The notes under the pieces are model-generated. The model was not told the origin of the DNA. It saw only the letters and a list, made by a program, of their open reading frames with translations, and ran no database searches. The position numbers and the translations under genes were made by a program. Shown here one piece after another: positions 52,901-64,000 of a DNA stretch of 64,000 nucleotides. Origin of the DNA: Ferrimonas marina (GTDB lineage Bacteria; Pseudomonadota; Gammaproteobacteria; Enterobacterales; Shewanellaceae); NCBI RefSeq assembly GCF_900129905.1, contig NZ_FQXG01000011.1:62001-126000 (forward strand), read 5' to 3'. How positions within the stretch are numbered: the stretch's first letter is position 1; every line of letters starts with the position of its first letter.

Positions 52901-53185
52901 GGCGCCATTGTACGGTGCGGCGTCGGGGGGCACCAGCGGCCCTGGTGAAAAGATCGACAGTCGCGAAGGAGGTAAGTTATCAACATCGCATTTATAGAGC
53001 TAACTTTATGAAAATTATGATTAAAAACTCATATCTCTACACCATGTTCTGAGCTTGGTACACAGTGGATAAGGGGTTTTCCGTGGTTTTGCACATCTTC
53101 ATCCACAAGTTGCTGGGATAACTGCCTCAAGAGGGGTCATTACAGGTCGAGTAATCCCGTTCATGCGTGGTTCGAATCCGCTAAT

Positions 53186-53194
53186 TGTGGATAA
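53186..53194 (-). promoter_or_regulatory. Perfect DnaA box
   Basis: TGTGGATAA on the plus strand, that is TTATCCACA on the minus strand. Confidence 0.85.
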
Positions 53195-53398
53195 GGCAGG
53201 GGAGGCTGTGGGAATTATGGGAATTTTATCCACCTGGTCGGAAAGTGACCGATCCATGTTGTTGAATAACTTCATCCGAGCGGTAAGTTATTAAATCTCT
53301 GTTTTTTATGGATTAAGTTGCTGGTTTTCTCGGTTTTCCCCAAGTGGGGTATCGACTCAATCGGGATATATCCACGATTTTCCGACTTATTCACCTCG

Positions 53399-53407
53399 TT
53401 ATCCACA
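53399..53407 (+). promoter_or_regulatory. Perfect DnaA box
   Basis: TTATCCACA on the plus strand, opposite in orientation to the box at 53186, with a near-match TTATTCACC 4 bases upstream. Confidence 0.85.
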
Positions 53408-53525
53408 GAGTTGGTGGATATCTTCTGTTTATAACTTCTGCGATCCCGCTCCCGTGCTGAGGTTTGCTGCGGCTTGGCCTTTGTGGAACAATCCCAACAA
53501 GTTACGAATTAAATCGGAATAACGC

Positions 53526-54064
53526 GTGATCGATAACGACGGCTTTCGAGCCAACGTCGGGATCATCATCTGCAACCGTCAGGGTCAGGTGTTGTGGGCT
53601 CGCCGCTACGGCCAACACTCCTGGCAATTTCCTCAAGGTGGGGTGAACGAAGGTGAATCCCCGGAGCAAGCGATGTATCGCGAGCTGTTTGAGGAGGTGG
53701 GGCTGAAGCGCGAGGATGTGCGCATCCTGGCCCGCAGCCGCTCCTGGTTGCGCTACCGCTTACCCAAGCGCCTCGTGCGTCAGGACAGTAAGCCGGTGTG
53801 CATCGGACAAAAGCAGAAATGGTTCCTGCTGCAGCTGACCGGGGCGGAATCCCGGATCGACCTGGCCGCCAGTGGTCATCCCGAATTCGATGACTGGCGC
53901 TGGGTGAGCTATTGGTATCCGGTACGGCAGGTGGTCTCTTTTAAGCGAGAGGTCTACCGTAAAGTACTGAATGAATTTACCGTGACTGCGCTTAACGGCC
54001 AGCAGTCCACACCGTTCAAAGGGAAACCGGAAGGCGGCCGACCGCGACGCCGACGACGCAACCG

Positions 54065-54068
<4 letters not shown>
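53526..54068 (+). CDS. rppH: RNA 5'-pyrophosphohydrolase
   Basis: RppH removes pyrophosphate from the 5' end of mRNA, starting RNase E-dependent decay. The 180-residue Nudix protein opens '[40 protein letters not shown]', and the Nudix box '[23 protein letters not shown]' is complete. A basic C-terminal tail ([10 protein letters not shown]) follows. It starts with GTG at 53526. It overlaps ptsP by 4 bp (ATGA), the same pair as in E. coli and Shewanella. Confidence 0.96.
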
Positions 54069-56287
<2,219 letters not shown>

Positions 56288-56368
56288 CGGCAGCTCCCAG
56301 GCGTTGCCGAAGACCCCCGATCTCTTTATCCTAGTGCCCATCTTTTTTGCGCTTTCGCAAGGTGTTGC

Positions 56369-57163
56369 ATGTCTGAACCTTGGTTCACCTTTCCCCAGAT
56401 CGATCCCATCATTGTCGAGATCGGACCCCTGGCCCTGCGCTGGTACGGCATGATGTACCTGCTGGGCTTCCTGGCGGCGCTGTGGTTGCTCAACCGCCAC
56501 GCCGACAAGCCCGGCTCCGGCTGGACCCGTGACCAGGTTTCCGACCTGCTGTTCTACTGCTTTGTGGGGGTCATTCTCGGTGGCCGCCTGGGCTACGTGC
56601 TGTTCTATGGCTGGCAGTGGCTGCTGCAGGATCCCCTCTATCTGTTCAAGATCACCGACGGCGGCATGTCGTTCCACGGCGGTCTGCTGGGGGTGATCAT
56701 CGCGATGCTCTACCAGGCCCGTAAGATGGGCCGCAGCTTCTGGCAGGTGTCGGACCTGGTGGCCCCCACCATTCCGGTGGGCCTGGGACTGGGTCGCATC
56801 GGCAACTTCATCAACGCCGAGCTGTGGGGCCGCACCACTGACGCCCCCTGGGGCATCGTTTTCCCCGGTGCCGGGCCGCTGCCCCGTCACCCCTCCCAGC
56901 TGTACGAGGCCTTCCTCGAAGGACTGGTGCTGTTTATCGCCCTGTGGTGGCTGTCCAAGCGCAGTAAGAAGCCCGGTGCGGTGTCCGGCCTGTTCCTGGT
57001 GGGCTATGGCCTGTCTCGCTTCCTGGTGGAGTTTGTCCGTGAACCGGATGCCCACATGGGGATCTACCTGGGCATGACCATGGGCCAGGTGCTCTGCGTG
57101 CCGATGCTGGCCTTCGGCCTGTACCTGATGTTGCGTCCCACCAAACAGGAGAAGAGCGCATGA
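56369..57163 (+). CDS. lgt: Prolipoprotein diacylglyceryl transferase
   Basis: Lgt transfers diacylglycerol to the lipobox cysteine of prolipoproteins, the first lipidation step. The 264-residue inner-membrane protein has seven TM helices, the Lgt signature '[19 protein letters not shown]' and '[17 protein letters not shown]', and '[16 protein letters not shown]'. It follows ptsP by about 80 bp and overlaps thyA by 4 bp (ATGA), so all four genes rppH-ptsP-lgt-thyA probably form one operon. It serves the lipoproteins seen in this window. Confidence 0.96.
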   Translation: MSEPWFTFPQIDPIIVEIGPLALRWYGMMYLLGFLAALWLLNRHADKPGSGWTRDQVSDLLFYCFVGVILGGRLGYVLFYGWQWLLQDPLYLFKITDGGMSFHGGLLGVIIAMLYQARKMGRSFWQVSDLVAPTIPVGLGLGRIGNFINAELWGRTTDAPWGIVFPGAGPLPRHPSQLYEAFLEGLVLFIALWWLSKRSKKPGAVSGLFLVGYGLSRFLVEFVREPDAHMGIYLGMTMGQVLCVPMLAFGLYLMLRPTKQEKSA

Positions 57164-57993
57164 AGACCTACCTGAGCCTGCTTGACCATGTGATGACCCA
57201 CGGCGTTGACCGTGGCGATCGAACCGGTACCGGTACCCGCTCGGTGTTTGGGCATCAGATGCGCTTTGACCTGAGTGAGGGCTTCCCCATGCTCACCACC
57301 AAGAAGCTGCACTGGAAATCCATCGTTCACGAGATGCTGTGGTTTATCAGCGGCGACACCAACGTCCGTTACCTGCAGGAGAACGGGGTGCGGATCTGGA
57401 ACGAGTGGGCCACCGACGAGGGCGAGTTGGGCCCGGTCTACGGAGTGCAGTGGCGTCACTGGCAGCGTCCGGACGGCACCGAGGTGGACCAGATCGCCAA
57501 GGTGGTGGAGGATCTCAAGACCCGCCCCACCAGCCGTCGCATCATCGTGTCCGCCTGGAACCCGTCGGATCTACCGGATGAGGGGATCTCGCCGCAACAG
57601 AACGTGGCCCAGGGGCGGATGGCCCTGGCCCCCTGTCATGCCTTTATCCAGTTCTATGTGGCCAACGGCAAGCTCTCCTGCATGCTGACCCAGCGCTCGG
57701 TGGATTGCTTCCTCGGCCTGGCCTTCAACATCCCCAGCTACGCCCTGCTGACCCATATGCTGGCTCAGCAGTGTGATCTGGAGGTGGGGGAGTTCATCTG
57801 GAGCGGCGGTGATGTGCATATTTACCACAATCACTTTGACCAGGTTCGGACCCAGTTGAGCCGCACTCCGGGCCCCCTGCCAACCCTGGCGCTGCTGCGC
57901 AAGCCCGCTTCTATCTTTGAATATCGTTTCGAAGACTTTGAATTGAAGGATTATTCCGCCCAGCCACATATTCCGGCACCGGTTGCTATCTAA
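57160..57993 (+). CDS. thyA: Thymidylate synthase
   Basis: ThyA makes dTMP from dUMP with methylene-tetrahydrofolate. The 277-residue protein shows '[22 protein letters not shown]', '[21 protein letters not shown]', the active-site Cys in '[14 protein letters not shown]' and the nucleotide-binding '[18 protein letters not shown]' with '[13 protein letters not shown]'. It consumes the folate product that folE2 helps to make. Coupled to lgt by a 4-bp overlap. Confidence 0.97.
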   Translation: MKTYLSLLDHVMTHGVDRGDRTGTGTRSVFGHQMRFDLSEGFPMLTTKKLHWKSIVHEMLWFISGDTNVRYLQENGVRIWNEWATDEGELGPVYGVQWRHWQRPDGTEVDQIAKVVEDLKTRPTSRRIIVSAWNPSDLPDEGISPQQNVAQGRMALAPCHAFIQFYVANGKLSCMLTQRSVDCFLGLAFNIPSYALLTHMLAQQCDLEVGEFIWSGGDVHIYHNHFDQVRTQLSRTPGPLPTLALLRKPASIFEYRFEDFELKDYSAQPHIPAPVAI

Positions 57994-58045
57994 ACTGGGA
58001 TTTCGGCGTGATCTGGTTCACAACTCGGTAATCTCGAGCATAGTT

Positions 58046-58067
58046 TGAGAAAGAAACGATTTTCTCA
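58046..58067. promoter_or_regulatory. Inverted repeat upstream of nhaA, candidate NhaR operator
   Basis: TGAGAAA (58046-58052) and TTTCTCA (58061-58067) are separated by 8 bases, in the promoter region of nhaA, 49 bp before its start codon. LysR-family regulators such as the NhaR encoded nearby bind interrupted palindromes of this size. Confidence 0.45.
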
Positions 58068-58115
58068 TTCAATTACACCCGACTACACTCCTTCTGTTAA
58101 TCCTTGGAGGAGTGT

Positions 58116-59288
58116 ATGAAGCACGCAATTAAAAACTTCCTGAGTCAGGAATCGTCCGGCGGCATCCTGCTGATGATCGCCGTGGCCATCGCCATGACTC
58201 TGGCCAACTCGCCGCTCGACGGCTTTTATGACGCCTTTCTGAATGCGCCTGTACAGGTTCGCATTGGCGCCCTGGACATCGATAAGACCGCCCTGCTGTG
58301 GATCAACGATCTGCTGATGGCGTTCTTCTTCCTGTTGATTGGCCTGGAAGTAAAGCGCGAGTTGCTGCAAGGCGCCCTGTCTAGCGCCGACAAAGCCGCG
58401 CTGCCGACCTTTGCTGCTATCGGCGGCATGGTGGCTCCGGCCCTGGTTTACCTGGCCTTCAACCACGCCGACGCCGTTGCTGCTAACGGTTGGGCGATCC
58501 CGGCGGCCACCGACATCGCGTTTGCCCTGGGTGTTCTGGCCCTGCTGGGTAGCCGCGTACCGGCGGCCCTGAAGATCTTCCTGCTGGCCCTGGCCATCAT
58601 CGATGACCTTCTGGCGATCCTGATCATCGCGCTGTTCTACAGCGACTCCCTGTCTGCCACCAGCCTGGCGGTTGCCGCTGCGGCCGTGTTTGCCCTGTTT
58701 GCCCTGAACCGTCGCGGTGTCCGGGACCTGGCGCCTTACATGCTGATCGGTCTGGTGCTGTGGGTAGCGGTACTGAAGTCTGGCGTTCACGCCACCCTGG
58801 CTGGTGTGGTTCTGGCCTTCACCATCCCGCTGAAGAAAGATGAGCACGGCCACTGCCCGAGCGAGCACCTGGAGCACGCGCTGCACCCCTGGAGTGCCTT
58901 CGTGATCCTGCCGATCTTCGCCTTCGCCAATGCCGGTGTTAGTCTGTCTGGTATGTCCCTGGGCGACCTGACTGCTGCCGTGCCGATGGGCATCGCGCTG
59001 GGTCTGCTGATCGGTAAGCCGGTGGGCATCCTGGGCTTCTCCTGGCTGGCCGTGAAGCTGAAGATGGCTTCCCTGCCGGAAGGCATCAACTGGAAGCACC
59101 TGTTCGGTGTCTCCATGCTGTGTGCCATCGGCTTTACCATGGCGATGTTCATCTCCTCCCTGTCGTTCGACCCGAGCGCTGGGAACTACGGTGACCTGTC
59201 TCGCCTGGGCATCCTGATGGGCTCTGGTATTGCCGCTCTGCTGGGTTACTTCACCCTGAAGGCGACCCTGGACGAGAAAAAAGCCTAA
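58116..59288 (+). CDS. nhaA: Na+/H+ antiporter NhaA
   Basis: NhaA exports Na+ in exchange for H+ and is needed under salt and alkaline stress. The 390-residue inner-membrane protein has the conserved '[15 protein letters not shown]' helix, '[14 protein letters not shown]', '[21 protein letters not shown]' with the transport-site region, '[16 protein letters not shown]' (paired Asp of the ion site, as D163/D164) and a C-terminal pore half. GGAGGAG ideally precedes the ATG at 58116. A LysR regulator, nhaR, lies two genes downstream. Confidence 0.96.
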   Translation: MKHAIKNFLSQESSGGILLMIAVAIAMTLANSPLDGFYDAFLNAPVQVRIGALDIDKTALLWINDLLMAFFFLLIGLEVKRELLQGALSSADKAALPTFAAIGGMVAPALVYLAFNHADAVAANGWAIPAATDIAFALGVLALLGSRVPAALKIFLLALAIIDDLLAILIIALFYSDSLSATSLAVAAAAVFALFALNRRGVRDLAPYMLIGLVLWVAVLKSGVHATLAGVVLAFTIPLKKDEHGHCPSEHLEHALHPWSAFVILPIFAFANAGVSLSGMSLGDLTAAVPMGIALGLLIGKPVGILGFSWLAVKLKMASLPEGINWKHLFGVSMLCAIGFTMAMFISSLSFDPSAGNYGDLSRLGILMGSGIAALLGYFTLKATLDEKKA

Positions 59289-59316
59289 GCTTTCAAGCAC
59301 CACTGCGTGAGGGATT

Positions 59317-59697
59317 ATGTGCAAAACAAAGGGATTGTTGTTGATGCTGGCGGTAGCGATGCCGCCAGCCTGGGCGAGTGACATCAACCTGGTTCAATGC
59401 CAGGAGAAGCCACGCAGTTCGCATTGCCTTGCCTACCTGGAGGGCGCTGTGGACGGTGCCTTGGCGATGGGGGCGCTGGTTCAGCCTCAACCGATGGCGA
59501 CCAGCACCCTGTCTGAGCGAGCCCTGAAATACCGCAGTGGAAAACGCTTCAAGCAGGCCAATCAGGCGATCTGCGAACAGCAAAAGCCTGAGCGGGACCA
59601 ACTGGTATTGGCACTGGATGAGCTGGTTGCGGCCGGCTCTCTCAATACCCAGAAGGACCTGCAACAGGCTCTGATGGCCTTGATGGCCTGCCAATAA
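59317..59697 (+). CDS. Small exported protein between nhaA and nhaR, Rap1a/Tai-like
   Basis: 126 residues with a signal peptide ('MCKTKGLLLMLAVAMPPAWA'). The mature part is helical with four cysteines; 'SSHCLAYLEGAVDGALAMG' resembles the 'CxxYxxGxxDG' helix of the Rap1a/Tai family, which includes T6SS immunity proteins and unrelated periplasmic proteins. No effector gene is present, so immunity is not implied. The gene sits 28 bp after nhaA and 12 bp before nhaR, in one likely operon. Confidence 0.7.
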   Translation: MCKTKGLLLMLAVAMPPAWASDINLVQCQEKPRSSHCLAYLEGAVDGALAMGALVQPQPMATSTLSERALKYRSGKRFKQANQAICEQQKPERDQLVLALDELVAAGSLNTQKDLQQALMALMACQ

Positions 59698-59709
59698 GCG
59701 AGAGATTGG

Positions 59710-60621
59710 ATGGCGCATCTCAATTACAACCATCTGTATTACTTCTGGATGGTTCGCAAGAAAGGCTCGGTGGCTAAGGCCGCCGAGGCCCTTTTTCTTA
59801 CCCCTCAGACCGTCACAGGTCAGATCCGACAGCTGGAGCAGCGCCTCGGTGGCAAGCTGTTCAAGCGACAAGGCCGCCAACTGGTGACCTCCGAACTCGG
59901 TGAGGTGGTGTTCCGCTATGCGGACAAGATGTACAGCCTCTCCTACGAGATGCTGGACCTTTTGAATTACAACCGCGACAGCTCCATTCTGTTTGAGGTA
60001 GGCACCTCCGATGCCCTGTCCAAATCGATGGCCAGTCGCCTGCTGTTGAGTGTGGTGCCGGACGACGGCAGCATCCATCTCAACTGCTACGAATCCAATG
60101 ATGTCGACCTGATAGAGCGCCTGTCCCAGCACAAGCTGGACATGGTGTTGTCCGGTTCCGACTCCGAATCCCTGAAATACCCCGAGATCCTCAGCAAGAA
60201 ACTGGGCCAGTGCGGCATCAGTTTTGTCTCTACCGAGCCGCTGGACGGGGAATTTCCAGCCAACCTCAAAGAAGCCAAGCTGCTGATCCCGCACCGCAAG
60301 ACGGCGCTGGGACAACAACTGCTACGCTGGTTTGATGAGATTGGTCTTGAGCCACACATCATGGGCGAGTTCGACGATGCCGCCATGATGAAAGCCTTTG
60401 CCCACCTGAGCAAAGGGGTGTTTGTGGTGCCCACCCTGTACCGGGACGAGATCCTGGGCCGGGGCTTTGTGCTGATCGGCCAGACCGAAGAGGTGCACGA
60501 GGAGTACCACGTGATGTTCGCAGAGCGGATGATCCAGCACCCGGCGGTGAAGCGCCTGCTGGACGCGGACTTCACCGATTTCTTTGCAGGCATCGAGGCC
60601 AACAGCCTGGCCCGTGACTGA
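59710..60621 (+). CDS. nhaR: LysR-type transcriptional activator NhaR
   Basis: 303 residues. The start 'MAHLNYNHLYYFWMVRKKGSVAKAAEALFLTPQTVTGQIRQLEQRLGGKLF' is the NhaR-type winged HTH, and the regulatory domain continues to the end ('EEYHVMFAERMIQHPAVKRLLDADF'). NhaR activates nhaA in response to Na+. Context (second gene after nhaA) agrees. It could bind the palindrome at 58046-58067. A short gap separates it from the next transporter. Confidence 0.9.
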   Translation: MAHLNYNHLYYFWMVRKKGSVAKAAEALFLTPQTVTGQIRQLEQRLGGKLFKRQGRQLVTSELGEVVFRYADKMYSLSYEMLDLLNYNRDSSILFEVGTSDALSKSMASRLLLSVVPDDGSIHLNCYESNDVDLIERLSQHKLDMVLSGSDSESLKYPEILSKKLGQCGISFVSTEPLDGEFPANLKEAKLLIPHRKTALGQQLLRWFDEIGLEPHIMGEFDDAAMMKAFAHLSKGVFVVPTLYRDEILGRGFVLIGQTEEVHEEYHVMFAERMIQHPAVKRLLDADFTDFFAGIEANSLARD

Positions 60622-60684
60622 TTAAAGCTTGCAGATCATGCGCTAACCGGTGAACATGCTACGCACACTCATGAGAGCAGTAGC

Positions 60685-61884
60685 GTGTCCCGACCTTCCT
60701 ATTCCATCATCATCGCATTGCTGGGGGCCCTGGCTGGCCTGACGCCCCTGGCGATCGATATGTACCTTCCGGCGATCCCGACCCTGGCATCCGATTTCGC
60801 GGTGCCGGTGGAGCAGGTGCAGTTCAGTGTCAGCGTTTACCTGATCGGCTTCTCGGTTGGCCAGATCTTCTATGGCCCCGCCACCGACAGCGTGGGTCGC
60901 ATGCCGATCCTGTGGCTGGGCATCGGTCTGTTCGTGCTAGGCAGCTTGGTGTGTGCCTTCTCCGGCAGCCTGGATCAACTGCTGCTGGGTCGACTGCTGC
61001 AGGCCCTGGGTGGCGCCGGTGGCTCGGTGGTGCTGATGGGCATGATGCGTGACCTGTTTGCCGGCGATGAGTTTGCCCGCGCGGTCAGCTTCACCATGCT
61101 GGTGATGGCCCTGGCCCCCCTGGCGGCGCCGCTGCTGGGCGGCTACCTGCTACTGGCGCTGGGCTGGCGCAGCCTGTTCTTCCTGTTGGCGCTGATGGGG
61201 GCCGTCTTGCTGGTCGCCTTGTGGCGCACCCTGGGGGAGACCCTGCCCAAGGAGGGCCGGCCGCCGCTGGGGATCCGCAGTGCCCTGTCGGGCTATCGCC
61301 AGATCCTGGGCCACCGCACCTGCATGGCCTACCTGTTGATGGGGGTGTTCTCCTCCTGCGCCCTGTTCTCCTTTATCACCGGCGCCCCCTTTGTCTACAT
61401 CGAATACTTCCAGGTAGCGCCCCAACATTTTGGCTACCTGTTTGGCCTTAACGTACTGACCATGATGGCGGTGACCAGCCTCAATGCCCGCTATGTCGCC
61501 CGACTCGGCACCCAGCGCATGCTTCGCTACGGCCTGGGCATGAGCACCACCGGGGCCCTGCTGCTGGTCAGTCTGCACCTGGTCGGGGTCGACCAACTCT
61601 GGGCCATCGTGGTGCCGGTGATGCTGATCTTCGGCCCCATTGGCCTCATCTCCGCCAACTCCACCAGTCAGGCACTGCAGCAGTTGCCCCGCATCAGCGG
61701 CTCGGTGGCGGCGCTGGGGGGTTGTTTGCGCTTCGCCGGTGGTGCCCTGGCCGGCGGCCTGGTCAGCCTGGCTCACTCAGGCACCCCCTTGCCCCTGGTG
61801 CTGGCCATGACCCTGTCTACCCTGGCGGCGTTTGCCACCTTTGTGCTGCAACGCCGTGCTAGTATCGAACACACGGAAACATAA
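60685..61884 (+). CDS. Bcr/CflA family MFS drug exporter
   Basis: A 399-residue 12-TM major facilitator. 'LLGALAGLTPLAIDMYLPAIPTLASDFAV' and 'YLIGFSVGQIFYGPATDSVGRMPIL' (MFS motif A) are typical of the Bcr/CflA group, which exports bicyclomycin, chloramphenicol or dipeptides. Motif C-like 'MLVMALAPLAAPLLGGYLLL' is present. The start is GTG at 60685. Substrate not determined. Transcribed in the same direction as nhaR and sdhE but probably separately. Confidence 0.92.
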   Translation: MSRPSYSIIIALLGALAGLTPLAIDMYLPAIPTLASDFAVPVEQVQFSVSVYLIGFSVGQIFYGPATDSVGRMPILWLGIGLFVLGSLVCAFSGSLDQLLLGRLLQALGGAGGSVVLMGMMRDLFAGDEFARAVSFTMLVMALAPLAAPLLGGYLLLALGWRSLFFLLALMGAVLLVALWRTLGETLPKEGRPPLGIRSALSGYRQILGHRTCMAYLLMGVFSSCALFSFITGAPFVYIEYFQVAPQHFGYLFGLNVLTMMAVTSLNARYVARLGTQRMLRYGLGMSTTGALLLVSLHLVGVDQLWAIVVPVMLIFGPIGLISANSTSQALQQLPRISGSVAALGGCLRFAGGALAGGLVSLAHSGTPLPLVLAMTLSTLAAFATFVLQRRASIEHTET

Positions 61885-61923
61885 GCTGTAATAAGAGGCC
61901 GTGGCACGGCCCAAGGAGAGAGT

Positions 61924-62181
61924 ATGCAGAGTGAAACCCATGAGGTGGTGAAGCGGCTGAAATGGGCCTGTCGACGCGGGATGCTGGAGCTGGACGTGCT
62001 GCTGGAGCCCTTTGTTGAGCGGGAGTACAGTGGCTTGAGTGCCAAGCAACAGGCCGACTTTGAGCGCCTGCTGCGCTGCGACGATCCGGAGCTGTTTGCC
62101 TGGTTTATGGGCCACGAAGCCTGCCCGGATGCGGATCTGGCCGCCATGGTGGCGTTGATCCTTGAGCGCAACCGCCCCTAG
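61924..62181 (+). CDS. sdhE: FAD assembly factor SdhE
   Basis: 85 residues: 'RLKWACRRGMLELDVLLEPF' carries the RGxxELD motif of SdhE, which promotes covalent flavinylation of succinate dehydrogenase and fumarate reductase. The protein has often been annotated as antitoxin CptB, but the SdhE role is better supported. AAGGAG precedes the ATG. It overlaps the ygfX-like gene by 20 bp, the usual arrangement. Confidence 0.93.
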   Translation: MQSETHEVVKRLKWACRRGMLELDVLLEPFVEREYSGLSAKQQADFERLLRCDDPELFAWFMGHEACPDADLAAMVALILERNRP

Positions 62182-62602
62182 TTTTATCCCCGCCCCTTCC
62201 CGTCAGGCAGCCCGGCTCCGGGCTGCCGGTTACCTCTTTTTGCTGTTTTCCCTGACTCTGTGGCCGACGCCACTCACTCCCTTTTGGCTATTGCTGCAGG
62301 CCGGTGTGGCGTTGATGGTGCTGCTGTTTTGGTGGCGCGGGCGAGGTCAGCAACCCCGGGGGTTTGTGTTGAATCAGGATGGGCAGGGGCGTTGGCTCTC
62401 TGAACCTTCACGCTTTGTGGTCAGCGCTCGCAGCCGGTTGCTGCCGGGGATGGTGTTACTGCACTGCCAGCCGGGCGGCTGGCAGTGGTGGCACCAGGAC
62501 AGCTTCGATGAGGCGCAATGGCGCCGCCTCTGCCGCCTGACGCTGGCGATTCAACGGGGGGAGAGCACCGTTGGTTCTGATTCCGGCAAGGTGTCCGGGT
62601 GA
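62162..62602 (+). CDS. YgfX-like membrane protein
   Basis: 146 residues with two close TM helices ('[15 protein letters not shown]' and '[18 protein letters not shown]') and a C-terminal cytoplasmic beta-rich domain. This is the layout of YgfX (CptA), which is always encoded after sdhE. Its proposed toxin role against MreB/FtsZ is disputed. It begins with TTG inside sdhE; a later start cannot be excluded. Its 3' end overlaps the convergent nadB gene by about 50 bp. Confidence 0.78.
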   Translation: MSATAPSFIPAPSRQAARLRAAGYLFLLFSLTLWPTPLTPFWLLLQAGVALMVLLFWWRGRGQQPRGFVLNQDGQGRWLSEPSRFVVSARSRLLPGMVLLHCQPGGWQWWHQDSFDEAQWRRLCRLTLAIQRGESTVGSDSGKVSG

Positions 62603-64000
62603 TCCAGGGTAAAATGCAGGCCACGGCTCTCCTTGCGGGCCATGGCGCTGCGGATAATGAGCTCCGCCACCTGCACCAGGTTACGCAGCTCCAGCAGATC
62701 ATTGCTGATCTTGAAGTCGGCGTAGTACTGGTGGATCTCCGCCTTGAGCATCTCCACCCGGCGTAGCGCCCGCTGCAGTCGCTTATCGGTGCGCACGATG
62801 CCGACGTAGTCCCACATGAACAGCCGCAGCTCGTGCCAGTTGTGGGCAATCACCACCTGTTCATCGGAGTTAGTCACCTGGCTGTCGTCCCAGCGGGGCA
62901 GGGCGGTGACCTCCGGGTGACGCTGTGCCGCCCGGCTCTGGTTGATGTGACGCGCTGCGGCACGGGCGAACACCAGGCACTCCAGTAGCGAGTTGGAGGC
63001 CATCCGGTTGGCACCATGCAGGCCGGTGTAGGCCACCTCGCCGATGGCATAGAGCCCGGGCAGATCGGTGGCGCCGTTGAGATCCGTCATCACCCCACCA
63101 CAGGTGTAATGCGCCGCCGGCACCACCGGGATCGGCTCTGCGGTGATGTCGATGCCCAGCTCGAGACAGCGGTCGTAGATGGTGGGGAAGTGCTTCTTGA
63201 TGAACTCCGCCGGCTTATGGCTGATGTCCAGGAACATGCAGTCGGCGCCCAGCTTCTTCATCTCGTAATCGATGGCCCGGGCAACCACGTCCCGGGGCGC
63301 CAGCTCCGCCCGCTCGTGCACCTCGGGCATAAAGCGGCTGCCGTCGGGGCGGCGCAGCAGTGCGCCCTCGCCGCGAAGCGCCTCTGTCAGCAGGAAGTTG
63401 CGGGCCTGGGGGTGGAACAGGCAGGTGGGGTGGAACTGGTTGAACTCCATGTTGGCCACCCGGCAGCCGGCCCGCCAGGCCATGGCGATGCCATCGCCGG
63501 AGGCCACGTCCGGGTTGGAGGTGTACTGGTACACCTTGGAGGCCCCGCCGGTGGCCAGCACTACGTGGGCGGCGTGCACCGTTTCCACCCGCTCAGCCTG
63601 GCGATTCCACAGGTAGGCCCCCAGCACCCGGTTCTCCCCGGGCAGGCTGAGCTTGGCGGAGGTGATCAGATCCACCGCGTTATAGCGCTCCAGCACCACG
63701 ATGTTGGGGTGTTGTCGGGCTTGCTGCTGCAGGGTTTGCTGCACCTCTTTGCCGGTGGCGTCGGCGGCATGAAGGATACGGCGGTGGCTATGGCCCCCCT
63801 CCTGGGTTAGGTGGTAGCGGCTGTGGCCTTCGCTGTCGGTCTCGGTATCGAAGTCCGCCCCTTTGCGGATCAGCCACTCCAGCGCCGAACGCGCCTCCCG
63901 TGCGGTGTATTCCACCGCGGTGCGGTCACACAGCCCAGCCCCTGCCACCAAGGTGTCTTCCACATGGGAGTCGATGGTGTCCTGCTCGTCAAACACCGCG
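62551..64000 (-). CDS. nadB: L-aspartate oxidase (N-terminus beyond window edge)
   Basis: NadB oxidises L-aspartate to iminoaspartate for NAD synthesis, using FAD and O2 or fumarate. Over 480 C-terminal residues are visible. Typical features: '[19 protein letters not shown]', '[29 protein letters not shown]', '[12 protein letters not shown]', '[15 protein letters not shown]' and '[19 protein letters not shown]', '[19 protein letters not shown]'. The N-terminal FAD-binding GxGxxG segment lies beyond the right edge. Convergent with sdhE-ygfX, an arrangement seen near rpoE in related bacteria. Confidence 0.95.
   Translation of the reverse strand, partial: AVFDEQDTIDSHVEDTLVAGAGLCDRTAVEYTAREARSALEWLIRKGADFDTETDSEGHSRYHLTQEGGHSHRRILHAADATGKEVQQTLQQQARQHPNIVVLERYNAVDLITSAKLSLPGENRVLGAYLWNRQAERVETVHAAHVVLATGGASKVYQYTSNPDVASGDGIAMAWRAGCRVANMEFNQFHPTCLFHPQARNFLLTEALRGEGALLRRPDGSRFMPEVHERAELAPRDVVARAIDYEMKKLGADCMFLDISHKPAEFIKKHFPTIYDRCLELGIDITAEPIPVVPAAHYTCGGVMTDLNGATDLPGLYAIGEVAYTGLHGANRMASNSLLECLVFARAAARHINQSRAAQRHPEVTALPRWDDSQVTNSDEQVVIAHNWHELRLFMWDYVGIVRTDKRLQRALRRVEMLKAEIHQYYADFKISNDLLELRNLVQVAELIIRSAMARKESRGLHFTLDHPDTLPESEPTVLSPR

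Larger units (their letters stand above)
52901..53525. other. mutH-rppH intergenic region with clustered DnaA boxes (DARS2-like)
   Basis: About 625 bp without a gene, clearly AT-richer than its surroundings. Two perfect DnaA boxes: TGTGGATAA at 53186-53194 and TTATCCACA at 53399-53407. Four with one mismatch: 53064-53072, 53099-53107, 53226-53234 and 53387-53395. E. coli carries DARS2, a site that regenerates ATP-DnaA, beside mutH in the same neighbourhood (rppH-mutH). This is a strong candidate for the equivalent locus. Confidence 0.7.

Noticed and set aside
52901-53525. Chromosomal replication origin (oriC)
   Set aside because: DnaA boxes are present but dnaA, gidA or mioC are not adjacent and no 13-mer array was seen; the mutH-rppH context fits a DARS2-type site better.

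Overview
The window is one stretch of a chromosome from a high-G+C marine gammaproteobacterium. Gene content and order point to the Alteromonadales, most likely Ferrimonas or a close relative. The signs are an ArcA regulator with a stand-alone Hpt protein, secreted proteins with GlyGly-CTERM tails, an S46 dipeptidyl peptidase, and the rppH-ptsP-lgt-thyA, nhaA-nhaR and sdhE-ygfX/nadB blocks. The genus is inferred from these signs and was not tested by a database search. Both ends are cut inside genes: a PiT phosphate transporter on the left and nadB on the right.

Layout. 0-8.5 kb: phosphate transport (pit plus a DUF47 partner) behind a PhoB-box-like array, a CYTH triphosphatase-like protein, a DUF350/potassium-channel pair, glnE and folE2. 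8.6-21.8 kb: envelope and secretion genes, namely a huge orphan usher-like protein ending in two SPOR-like domains, an hpt/arcA pair, a 1628-residue subtilisin-like protease, and a protease-less paralogue of that protease's C-terminal half. 21.9-33.9 kb: mostly housekeeping and small transport or enzyme genes (rluA, a methyltransferase, an orphan ParA, a DMT exporter, a CDF transporter, rsuA, an S46 peptidase).

34-41 kb is the accessory part. A tRNA-Gly(CCC) gene has a perfect 41-bp copy of its 3' end 1.9 kb downstream. The interval carries only one lipoprotein gene, so it looks like a very small integrated element without an integrase. Next come many short, unrecognised, mostly membrane or exported proteins, including four of 33 to 63 residues. 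A repeated GGACC-N4-GGTCC palindrome lies in or near several promoters there, and two leaders look like structured RNA or attenuators.

41-64 kb is again mostly core genome: pilU, menB, a Nudix hydrolase, dodecin, queG, an ECF sigma/anti-sigma/DUF4097 operon, a degenerate sensor kinase, a YfbR-type nucleotidase, oxyR, a class III cyclase, mutH, rppH-ptsP-lgt-thyA, nhaA-nhaR, a Bcr/CflA exporter, sdhE-ygfX and nadB. The AT-rich mutH-rppH intergenic region holds two perfect and four near-perfect DnaA boxes, at the place where E. coli carries the DnaA-reactivating site DARS2.

The best candidates for something undescribed are the integrase-less tRNA-Gly element, the palindrome-controlled set of small proteins beside it (with a possible small HTH regulator controlled by its own operator), the SPOR-tailed orphan usher, and the protease/tail-paralogue pair.
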